Positions 40,820-47,666 of a DNA stretch of 49,342 bases are shown here, in pieces; positions within the stretch are counted from its first letter, which is position 1; every line of letters begins with the position of its first letter. The DNA comes from Candidatus Zixiibacteriota bacterium (GTDB lineage Bacteria; Electryoneota; B3-LCP): NCBI GenBank assembly GCA_003599535.1, contig QZKQ01000043.1, forward strand, positions 1-49,342. Direction: 5' to 3'. The notes beneath the pieces are model-generated. The model searched no databases and had not been told where the DNA came from. It worked only from the letters and a program-made list of their open reading frames with translations. A program made the position numbers and the translations under genes.

Positions 40820-42109
40820 ATGCTGGGGCGAAAGAAATCATCCGGACGGCACGACCGGGACCTGATCGTGGGCCTGGACCTGGGCACCACCAAGACGAGC
40901 ATCATCATCGCCGAGCGCCGGGACGGGGCGGTGACCGTGGCGGGGCTGGGCACCAGTCCGGCCCGGGGCATGAAGCAGGGGATGATCGTCAACATCGAAC
41001 AGACGGTGCAGAGCATCGCCGAGGCGGTGGAAGCGGCCGAAAAGCAGGCCGACGCGCCGGTCGCCGCGGTCTACGCGGGCATCGCCGGCGACCACATCCG
41101 TTCGGTCAACTCCCGGGGCATGATCGCCGTGGGCCGGTCGAAGAACGGGGCCGGTGCCAAGATCACCGAAGAGGACATCTCCCGGGTCATCGAAACTGCC
41201 CAGACGGTCACCTTCCCGGCCGACCGGGAAGTGCTGCACGTCATCCCCCAGGACTTTCTGGTGGATGACCGCACCGGCTTCAAGGACCCGGTGGGGATCG
41301 TAGGCACACGGCTGGAAGCCAACGTGCATATCATCACCGGGGCCATGGCCGCGGTGCAGACCATCGCCTACTGCCTGGAAGAGGCCGGCCTCCAGTTGGA
41401 AGACCTGGTGCTTCAGCCGCTGGCCTCCAGCTTGGCGGTGCTGACCGAGGACGAGCAGGAACGAGGCGTAACCCTGATGGATCTGGGGGGCGGCACGGCG
41501 GACCTGGCGGTGTTTTACGACGGAGCCATCCACCACACCGCGGTCATCGGCCTGGGGGGTGAGAACGTCACCCGCGACCTGGCCCACGGCCTGCGCACTC
41601 CCATCCCGGTGGCGGAGAAAATCAAGTGCGAGAGCGGCTGCGCCCATCCCAGCCGGTTGTCGGCCGCCGAGCCGATCGTCCTGCCGGGGGGCGACGGCCA
41701 CGCTGACCGCCAGGTGGCCCAGGACATCGTCTGCGCCATCATCCAGCCGCGCATGGAAGAGATCTTCGACCTGGCCCTGAAGGAACTGCGCCAGGCGGAC
41801 TGCCTGCCCCGGATGTCGGCGGGGGTGGTCCTGACCGGCGGCGGCGCGCTCCTGCCCGGCGCCCTGGACGTAGCCGAAGAGGTGTTCAACCTGCCGGTGC
41901 GCCTGGGCAAACCGCAGGGCTTGGCCGGGCTGCGGGACTTGGCCAATTCCCCCATCCATGCCACCGGCGCGGGGCTGGTGTTGTACGCCCTGCAGCAGAT
42001 GGCTTCCCAGGCTCACAACATGCACCCGCGCAAACCCGGCCGCCTGCCTGGCGGGCAGACCGGCGGCAGGTTCACCAGTTTCCGCCGCTGGCTGGGCGAG
42101 CTGTTCTAA
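40820..42109 (+). CDS. ftsA: Cell-division protein FtsA
   Basis: This 429-residue actin-like ATPase tethers FtsZ to the membrane. Motifs are LIVGLDLGTTKTSIIIAE near residue 15, the inserted 1C subdomain with VNSRGMIAVG, HVIPQDFLVDD, TLMDLGGGTADLAVF near 218, GLGGENVTRDLA, and GVVLTGGGALLPG near 335. The C-terminal amphipathic helix that binds the membrane is FTSFRRWLGELF. Length is typical. The ATG at 40820 has GAGG upstream. Unlike in most genomes, ftsZ does not follow directly: about 600 nt of repeat-rich DNA intervene. Confidence 0.96.
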   Translation: MLGRKKSSGRHDRDLIVGLDLGTTKTSIIIAERRDGAVTVAGLGTSPARGMKQGMIVNIEQTVQSIAEAVEAAEKQADAPVAAVYAGIAGDHIRSVNSRGMIAVGRSKNGAGAKITEEDISRVIETAQTVTFPADREVLHVIPQDFLVDDRTGFKDPVGIVGTRLEANVHIITGAMAAVQTIAYCLEEAGLQLEDLVLQPLASSLAVLTEDEQERGVTLMDLGGGTADLAVFYDGAIHHTAVIGLGGENVTRDLAHGLRTPIPVAEKIKCESGCAHPSRLSAAEPIVLPGGDGHADRQVAQDIVCAIIQPRMEEIFDLALKELRQADCLPRMSAGVVLTGGGALLPGALDVAEEVFNLPVRLGKPQGLAGLRDLANSPIHATGAGLVLYALQQMASQAHNMHPRKPGRLPGGQTGGRFTSFRRWLGELF

Positions 42110-42127
42110 GGATCGCAGATCCCTTTT
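42110..42127 (+). terminator. Possible weak terminator just after ftsA
   Basis: A short stem GGATC-GCA-GATCC is followed by CTTTTT right after the ftsA stop. The stem is only 5 bp, so termination would be partial at best. Confidence 0.35.
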
Positions 42128-42308
42128 TCGCTTCGCGCGACACAGGCAGCGGTAGCGACCGTTTGCTGTCATTCCCGCGGAAAAGGGAATCCAGCAAGGA
42201 TTGGCGTTCCCGCCAGGATTGAAGCGAAGCCGGTGGTCATCCGAAGCTATCCCCGGCAGCGGAGACCGGAGGTAATCTGTAGCTTTATCACACCACCTTC
42301 CGCCGGCG

Positions 42309-42366
42309 TAGCGATTCCTGGCGGGGGTGAATAACAGCAGGAATGGATCGCCGCCAGGAATCGCTA
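42309..42366. repeat. Perfect 16-bp inverted repeat in the ftsA-ftsZ gap
   Basis: TAGCGATTCCTGGCGG (42309-42324) pairs with CCGCCAGGAATCGCTA (42351-42366) across a 26-nt loop. Confidence 0.8.
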
Positions 42367-42494
42367 TTCTACCGGGTTGATCCAATATCCGGTTATCAAC
42401 TCCATTGCCATATCCGAATTCATTGCGGCACCTCGCACGCTTTAATCCTGACGGCAACGTTAACCCCGGGGATATCGTCAGTCCCTTCTTGGCG

Positions 42495-42522
42495 GCCAAC
42501 AGCCAACAACCAACGACCAACG
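42495..42522. repeat. Heptamer tandem tract, unit RCCAACR
   Basis: Four units in phase: GCCAACA, GCCAACA, ACCAACG, ACCAACG. Confidence 0.75.
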
Positions 42523-42712
42523 ACTAATTCAACGCTTCGAGGCGGTGACGCTGGTTTTCCTGTTCCTCCACGTTCTTGGCGGCGCAACCATCCCTGGCCT
42601 CCTCTATTCCTGATCCCGGTCCAGGACTTCACCACAGTGTAGCGCGGCTGCATGGAATTCTTCATTTGGATATTCAAGCCAAGAAACCAAGCGAAACCCA
42701 AGCGAGGCAGAA

Positions 42713-43939
42713 ATGGAAGAGATGAAGATCAGATTTGCCGAGGCGGAGCGGAAGACGGCCCGCATCAAGGTGATCGGAGTCGGGGGGGCGGGGTGCAACG
42801 CGGTCAACGGGATGATCGAAGCCCAGTTGGCGGGGGTGGAATTCATCGCCATCAACACGGATGAACAGGCCCTGGAGACGTCGCGAGCGCAGCGCTGTCT
42901 GTCCATCGGCAAGACGGGTCTGGGCGCCGGTGCCGATCCCGAAGTGGGACGCCAGTCCATGGAGGAGAGTCGCGAGAAGCTCTATGACCTGCTGACGGAC
43001 ACCGACATGGTGTTCATCACCGCAGGCATGGGCGGCGGGACCGGCACGGGAGCCTCACCCATCGTGGCGCAGGTGGCGCGCGAACTGGGCATCCTGACGG
43101 TGGCGGTGATCACCAAACCGTTCATCTTCGAAGGCCGGCTGCGGATGGACCGGGCCGACGAGGGCATCCGCAACCTGAAGGAAAACGTGGACACCCTGAT
43201 CCTGATCCCCAATCAGCGGCTGGTGGCCATCATCGAAAAGGGCACGCCTCTGAAGGACGCCTTCCGCCGCGCCGACCAGGTGCTGCTGCAGGCCACCCGG
43301 GGCATCAGCGACCTGATTTGCGTCACCGGACTGATTAACCTGGACTTCGCCGACGTGCGCGCGGTCATGTCCGAAGGCGGCGACGCCCTGATGGGCGTGG
43401 GCGTGGCCAAGGGTGAGAACCGGGCCATCGAAGCGGCCCAGCAGGCCATCGCCTCCCCCTTCATGGAAGAGGTCTCCATCGAAGGCGCCCGGGCGGTGCT
43501 GGCCAACATCACCGGAAACCTGTCGTTCGACGATTACAACGAAGCGTCCAACATCGTCCACGAAGCGGTGGGCGACGACGCCAACATCTACATCGGAGCG
43601 GTCATTGACTCGAGCATGGGCGACGAGGTGCGCGTGACCATCATCGCCACCGGCTTCAACGGCGGCAAACCGGTGCGCAAGCCGCTGCCGTCCGTCGTGA
43701 CCCATCACCATGCCGACGTGTCGCGGGTGATCAGCTACCGGCCACAGCGCCAGGTGGTGGACCGTCCCGCCATGTCGGCGCCGCCGCCGGCGGCCGAACC
43801 GACGCCGGTGGTGGCCAAATCCGCCGGCATGGAAGCCACCGCCCAGGCTCGCAGCATCACTCTGGACCGGCCGGTCATGAGCGCTTCCAGCATGGATGAC
43901 CGCAGCATCCCGGCTTTCCTGCGCAAGCAGATCGACTAA
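42713..43939 (+). CDS. ftsZ: Cell-division GTPase FtsZ
   Basis: This 408-residue tubulin-like GTPase forms the division ring. Motifs are KVIGVGGAGCNAVNGM near residue 18, AINTDEQAL, the tubulin signature GGGTGTGASP at about 107-116, NVDTLILIPNQRL, and the synergy loop NLDFADVRAVMSEGG near 208. A variable linker of about 60 residues leads to the C-terminal peptide DDRSIPAFLRKQ that binds FtsA and other partners. The ATG at 42713 has GAGG 6-7 nt upstream. Last gene of the dcw cluster. Confidence 0.98.
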   Translation: MEEMKIRFAEAERKTARIKVIGVGGAGCNAVNGMIEAQLAGVEFIAINTDEQALETSRAQRCLSIGKTGLGAGADPEVGRQSMEESREKLYDLLTDTDMVFITAGMGGGTGTGASPIVAQVARELGILTVAVITKPFIFEGRLRMDRADEGIRNLKENVDTLILIPNQRLVAIIEKGTPLKDAFRRADQVLLQATRGISDLICVTGLINLDFADVRAVMSEGGDALMGVGVAKGENRAIEAAQQAIASPFMEEVSIEGARAVLANITGNLSFDDYNEASNIVHEAVGDDANIYIGAVIDSSMGDEVRVTIIATGFNGGKPVRKPLPSVVTHHHADVSRVISYRPQRQVVDRPAMSAPPPAAEPTPVVAKSAGMEATAQARSITLDRPVMSASSMDDRSIPAFLRKQID

Positions 43940-44055
43940 GCGAATCGGAGGAGCGCCCCCCGAAATCCGGCTCCGCGGCGGTAAACCGGGCCCCTGCCCT
44001 GCCATCCCGTCCGCGACTCCGGGTCTTCGTCAGGGGAAGATTCGTCCGCGAAGGG

Positions 44056-44082
44056 GCAGGGGCGGGGTTTTCCCGCCCCTGC
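44056..44082 (+). terminator. Strong hairpin downstream of ftsZ
   Basis: A perfect 11-bp stem GCAGGGGCGGG/CCCGCCCCTGC with loop GTTTT lies 117 nt past the ftsZ stop. It lacks a clear T-tract, so it may be a REP-type repeat. Confidence 0.45.
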
Positions 44083-44141
44083 AGCATTTATGCTGGTCAC
44101 TGGAGCGCGTAGGGGCTGGGCTTGTCCCTGCCCGTAAAACA

Positions 44142-44177
44142 GTGTCATTGCGAGGGACGCAGTCCCGAAGCAATCTC
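44142..44177. repeat. GTGTCATTGCGAGG repeat unit, copy A
   Basis: A 36-nt unit from GTGTCATTGCGAGG through GGGACGCAGTCCC (inner hairpin) to GAAGCAATCTC. Confidence 0.8.
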
Positions 44178-44202
44178 CGCCCCCGCCCAGCCCCTCCCTC
44201 CA

Positions 44203-44238
44203 GTGTCATTGCGAGGGACGAAGTCCCGAAGCAATCTC
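44203..44238. repeat. GTGTCATTGCGAGG repeat unit, copy B
   Basis: This direct copy of 44142-44177 differs at one base in the hairpin loop. The ends match the MITE-like element at 6501-6653. Confidence 0.8.
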
Positions 44239-44289
44239 AAGCCCCGCCTCGCGCCCACCCCTCAAGGAGTGGGCTACGGATAGAAGAAA

Positions 44290-44307
44290 AGCCCCGTAAA
44301 CGGGGCT
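44290..44307 (-). terminator. Terminator of the T9SS metalloprotease gene
   Basis: A 7-bp stem AGCCCCG/CGGGGCT with a 4-nt loop is followed on the minus strand by TTTTCTTCT. Confidence 0.75.
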
Positions 44308-44316
44308 CCTGTAGCT

Positions 44317-44337
44317 GCGAGATACGAGATGCGAGAA
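44317..44337. repeat. Heptamer tandem tract (RCGAGAT)3
   Basis: Three units in phase: GCGAGAT, ACGAGAT, GCGAGAA, between two terminator hairpins. Confidence 0.65.
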
Positions 44338-44363
44338 AGGGGCGGCCACACCGGGCCGCCCCT
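44338..44363. terminator. Bidirectional terminator hairpin
   Basis: A perfect 10-bp stem AGGGGCGGCC/GGCCGCCCCT with a 6-nt loop. CTTTTCTTT follows on the plus strand and TTTCTCG on the minus strand. Confidence 0.65.
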
Positions 44364-44371
44364 CTTTTCTT

Positions 44372-44400
44372 TGGTTGGAAAGTTGGAAAGTTGCAAAGTT
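44372..44400. repeat. Octamer tandem tract, unit GTTGGAAA
   Basis: GTTGGAAA, GTTGGAAA, GTTGCAAA and a partial GTTAC unit run in 8-nt phase and end at the stop codon of the protease gene. Confidence 0.6.
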
Positions 44401-47400
44401 ACTTCAGTAGGACGAGCTTCTGCACCTGCGACACTTCCCCCGCCTCCAGCCTCACCAAATACACCCCCGAAGCCAGTTCCGATCCGTCGAAGGTTACCTC
44501 GTGCCCGCCGGCCTCTCGCCATCCGTTCACCAGCACCGCCACCTCGCGACCGGCCGTGTCGTAGATGCGGAGGCTGACGCGGCTCGCCGCTCGCAGCTCG
44601 TAGCTCAAGGCTGTCGTGGGATTGAAGGGGTTCGGATGCACCCCCAGCAGCCGGAATTCCGCCGGCGCCGCGGCGGGAATGGGAGCCGGCGGCACCGCAG
44701 TGGCGATGCCCAGCCAATCCAGCGAGGCGGCCAGCACCTGCGGCAGGGACGACGATCCCGCCAGCCCCGATACCGCTTCCAGGCCGAAGGCGTAGGTCAC
44801 GGTACGGTAGGTGCCGCCGTCGTGGCGCACCGCCGCGGGTCTCTGCTGGGGATCGTTATGATAGGTAAAGAACTCTTCTCCCCCGGCCAGCGCTTCGATG
44901 GCGCCGGGCGAGGTCTGGTTATTGCCCGCCCCCGCGCCCAGGATCATCACGGTCAGGCCGCCGCCGATGGGATCGCCGTCCCGGCCGTCCAGGGCGAAAT
45001 CGTTGACATCCCCGGCCAGCGGCGCGGCCTTCAGGTACCCGGCGAAGAAATCGGTGCCGCCGATGTCTTCCACCAGGTTCTGCCCGGTCAGCAGGAGGCT
45101 GCCGCCGCCGTCCAGGTAGGCAGCCAGGGCGGCGCGGTCGGCGGCGGTCAGGGTATTCTGCGCCTCATTGCCGGTCAGCCAGACGACCGTCTGATACCCC
45201 GCCAGGCACGCCAGGGTCAGGTCGCCCTGTGTGGCCACGCCGTGGTTGTTGAAGACGTGCCCCATGCCGCGCAGGGCGCTGTACAGGTACTTCTGGTAGT
45301 CATCCCCGCCATCGTCATCCACCAGCAGCAGGTCCGGATGGCCGACCACGATTTCAACCGAATCCTGCGCCTGGTACGCGCCTCCGTTGGCGCTGATGGT
45401 GAAGTACAGACGGGAAAAGCGCAGGGTTGCGGCGGGCCCCACGGTGACATGCAGGCTGTCCGCGGCCTGCCCGGAACCTCCGGCGGGGATGTCGCCCAGG
45501 GTCACGACGGCAGGCTGGAACGAGAGGTTCGGATCATCGCTGGACACCGTCACGGTGACGCCCTGGGCGGCCGGGGGGTAGAGCCAGCGGGTGTCTTCGA
45601 CGGATAGCAGCGTGGAAAGCACTTCGCCGGGGTCGAAGAAGCCGTCGCCGTTGCCTTGGGACCCGCCCGCGCCGTTTTCCAGCAGCGGGGTCAGTGACAG
45701 TTCCAGTTGCGGCGCGGATCCGGGGCCGATGCCGTGCGCCCCGAAGGCCTCGTAGATCTCCGGGTGGTGCGGCCCGCCGTTGGCCAGGTTGCCGTCGTCG
45801 TCATCGGTGACCAGCACGTCTTCGAAGTAGTCGTCCCACTGTTCGGCCAGGGCGTACTTGGCAAAGTGGAGCAGGGTGTCGGCCAGGCCCGGCCAGGTCA
45901 GTTGGCGCAGATCCCAGAAGGCCGCCCCGATGATGCGCCCGTCGGCGTGCACTTCGCCGGCCCAGTTCTGCGGGAAAACCAGGTTGTTTTCCAGGTCGCG
46001 CATGGGTTGGTTGGAATAGAACAGCCCCCCTTCGCCGATCTGCGACTCGCCGGTGATGGTGCAGGCGAAGTAGTCCGACCAGGCCTCGTTCATGGCGCCG
46101 GGCTGGCCGATGTAGGGCAGCATGGAGGGCGGGTAGATCTGGTCGGTCACGCCGTGGACGTACTCGTGGTAAATCACGTCGCAGAACAGGGCGAAGTTGC
46201 GGAAGTTCATCCCCCCGGTGCCGAAGTAGATGCCCGCGCCGTTCCAGAAGGCATTCTCGTAGTTGGTGCCGTAGCCCACCGTGGCCGGCAGGGGCCAGTC
46301 CAGGGCGGTGAAATCATGCTGCAGGGTCTTGAAGTAGCCGTGCACCGCGTCCACGTGCCAGTACATGTTGGATTCGTCGTTGCGGGCCAGGGTGTAGTCC
46401 CAGGTCCAGTTCAGCGGCAAGGCGGTCAGGGCGGTGTCGGCGTACTGGGCGTCGGGCTGGTCATCGTTGTTCACGTTCACGTACAGCCCCTGCAGCTTCC
46501 CCAGCAGGGGGTAGGCGCCGGACGGCAGGTTGTTCTGCTCGTAGTGGCCCGCCGAATCGGTGTAGATGACGCCCGGGCCGGTCACGTTGATCCACTGGTT
46601 ATTCTGAGTCCAGGCCTGGGGCGGATCGTCCCAGTACATGGGCAGCACCAGGCCGTGCACGTCGCCGGAAAGGGCGTCGTAGGCCACGTCATTGTAGCGC
46701 AGGAAGACTTCGCCGGTAAGGGCGTCCACCAACCCTTCGGGACGGAGGTCGGCGCGGTCCGTCACGGCGCGCAGGAACCAGGCGGCGCGCAGCTCGTAGC
46801 CGCTCTCCCGGATCACGGGGAAGAGCATCCGGCGGCTGTAGTCCATCCGGGCGGAAGGATCGTCCGTCAGGAACACCAGGGCGGCTTCGGCGCCCAGGGC
46901 GAAGGCACTCTGAACCGTCCCGGCGGGAAAGAGCCGCAGGCGCAGGCTGGAGAGCCGGCCGTCCGCGGTGATCTTGCCGTCCACGCGGGCGCCGTACACC
47001 GGCAGGTCCGCCCAGGTGCCTTCCAGCACCACATGCCAGACGCCCCGGAAGGCCCGGGCCTGCACCGGCGCGAATCCGGCCGCTTCCGGCAGCCCCCAGG
47101 CAATCCGGCGTGCCCGGGCCCAGTCCTGCAGGAGATCGAAGGCGTGATCTTCGCCGTTCACTGGGCCGCCGCCCAGGGACAGGGGCGTGCCCCAGGCGCG
47201 CAGGTCAATGCCGGGGCCCTCGGCCATGCGGCCGCGCCAGTCCTGCGCCTGCGGGCCGATCCAGCGCGAGGCGTCATCCAGATCCCGGTCCCGGTCGTGG
47301 TAGATCGTCTCCACCGAACCGGCCGCCGGGACCGCCTCATTCGCCGGCTGTACCGCCGGTAAAGGTCCGGCCAGAATCAGCCAACCGCCAAGAATCCATG

Positions 47401-47425
47401 CCGTCCATGTCAGGGAGCGCGCCAT
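44399..47425 (-). CDS. T9SS-secreted zinc metalloprotease (M4/M36-like gluzincin)
   Basis: About 1008 residues. A signal peptide (ARSLTWTAWILGGWLILAGPL) and an FTP-type propeptide region (RAFRGVWHVVLEGTWADLPVYGARVDGKI) precede the catalytic domain. The HExxH motif is HEYVH near residue 420, and the third zinc ligand is the Glu of NEAWSDYFA about 28 residues later, as in thermolysin and fungalysin. A beta domain follows, then a class I amidotransferase-like/ThuA-like domain (DLLLVDDDGGDDYQKYL ... GGGSLLLTGQNL). A T9SS type A sorting domain ends the protein. It probably degrades extracellular proteins. The ATG at 47425 is chosen for the GGAG site 7 nt upstream and because a promoter lies about 44 nt away. 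A heptamer tract lies in the sorting-domain codons. Confidence 0.9.
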   Translation of the reverse strand: MARSLTWTAWILGGWLILAGPLPAVQPANEAVPAAGSVETIYHDRDRDLDDASRWIGPQAQDWRGRMAEGPGIDLRAWGTPLSLGGGPVNGEDHAFDLLQDWARARRIAWGLPEAAGFAPVQARAFRGVWHVVLEGTWADLPVYGARVDGKITADGRLSSLRLRLFPAGTVQSAFALGAEAALVFLTDDPSARMDYSRRMLFPVIRESGYELRAAWFLRAVTDRADLRPEGLVDALTGEVFLRYNDVAYDALSGDVHGLVLPMYWDDPPQAWTQNNQWINVTGPGVIYTDSAGHYEQNNLPSGAYPLLGKLQGLYVNVNNDDQPDAQYADTALTALPLNWTWDYTLARNDESNMYWHVDAVHGYFKTLQHDFTALDWPLPATVGYGTNYENAFWNGAGIYFGTGGMNFRNFALFCDVIYHEYVHGVTDQIYPPSMLPYIGQPGAMNEAWSDYFACTITGESQIGEGGLFYSNQPMRDLENNLVFPQNWAGEVHADGRIIGAAFWDLRQLTWPGLADTLLHFAKYALAEQWDDYFEDVLVTDDDDGNLANGGPHHPEIYEAFGAHGIGPGSAPQLELSLTPLLENGAGGSQGNGDGFFDPGEVLSTLLSVEDTRWLYPPAAQGVTVTVSSDDPNLSFQPAVVTLGDIPAGGSGQAADSLHVTVGPAATLRFSRLYFTISANGGAYQAQDSVEIVVGHPDLLLVDDDGGDDYQKYLYSALRGMGHVFNNHGVATQGDLTLACLAGYQTVVWLTGNEAQNTLTAADRAALAAYLDGGGSLLLTGQNLVEDIGGTDFFAGYLKAAPLAGDVNDFALDGRDGDPIGGGLTVMILGAGAGNNQTSPGAIEALAGGEEFFTYHNDPQQRPAAVRHDGGTYRTVTYAFGLEAVSGLAGSSSLPQVLAASLDWLGIATAVPPAPIPAAAPAEFRLLGVHPNPFNPTTALSYELRAASRVSLRIYDTAGREVAVLVNGWREAGGHEVTFDGSELASGVYLVRLEAGEVSQVQKLVLLK
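44581..44615. repeat. In-gene heptamer tract, unit NGCTCNN, in a T9SS sorting domain
   Basis: Five units (GGCTCGC, CGCTCGC, AGCTCGT, AGCTCAA, GGCTGTC) occupy exactly the codons that hold the AGCCGNN tract at 17896-17930 in the paralogous domain; both flanks are nearly identical. Confidence 0.7.
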
Positions 47426-47468
47426 ATCTCTTCTCCGCATCGGATAGGGTTTTGTACGTTCGCCTATT

Positions 47469-47497
47469 ATAATACGCTGCAACTCGCCCCCAGTCAA
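47469..47497 (-). promoter_or_regulatory. Promoter TTGACT-N17-TATTAT of the metalloprotease gene
   Basis: On the minus strand TTGACT (47492-47497), a 17-nt spacer and TATTAT (47469-47474) give a leader of about 37 nt. Confidence 0.75.
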
Positions 47498-47592
47498 CAG
47501 GAATTATGGAAATGACGGGTGAAGCGAACCCGGGAAACCGTCGCAGGTGATGCCCGGGCAGCCGCTGTCAGCGACTTCCCCCCCATAAAAAT

Positions 47593-47631
47593 CCGCCCCC
47601 GTCCGTCGGCTGACGGATGATTCGGGGGCGG
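47593..47631 (-). terminator. Terminator of the last T9SS gene, with an embedded palindrome
   Basis: Outer stem CCGCCCCCG/CGGGGGCGG encloses the palindrome TCCGTCGGCTGACGGA. ATTTTTATG follows on the minus strand. Confidence 0.8.
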
Positions 47632-47666
47632 GGAATGGTTGCTGCTCGATGGTCCAGCGGCAAGGC

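Larger units (their letters stand above)
42110..42712. other. Repeat-rich gap between ftsA and ftsZ
   Basis: This 603-nt stretch has no gene. It holds a weak terminator, a TCATTCCCGCGG...GGGAATCCAG-type unit near 42167-42194, an imperfect inverted repeat with GGTGGT/AAGCTA ends (about 42233-42294), a perfect 16-bp inverted repeat (42309-42366) and a heptamer tract (42495-42522). No strong promoter for ftsZ was found. Confidence 0.6.
43940..44398. other. Repeat-rich region between convergent genes
   Basis: This 459-nt gap contains a hairpin (44056-44082), a TAGGGGC-family unit (44109-44134), two GTGTCATTGCGAGG units, a heptamer tract (44317-44337), two terminator hairpins and an octamer tract (44372-44400). 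No gene is seen. Confidence 0.65.

Noticed and set aside
45707..47362. Plus-strand open frame of 551 codons opposite the metalloprotease
   Set aside because: It is Gly/Val/His-rich antisense of a protein with intact HExxH and NEAWSD motifs.
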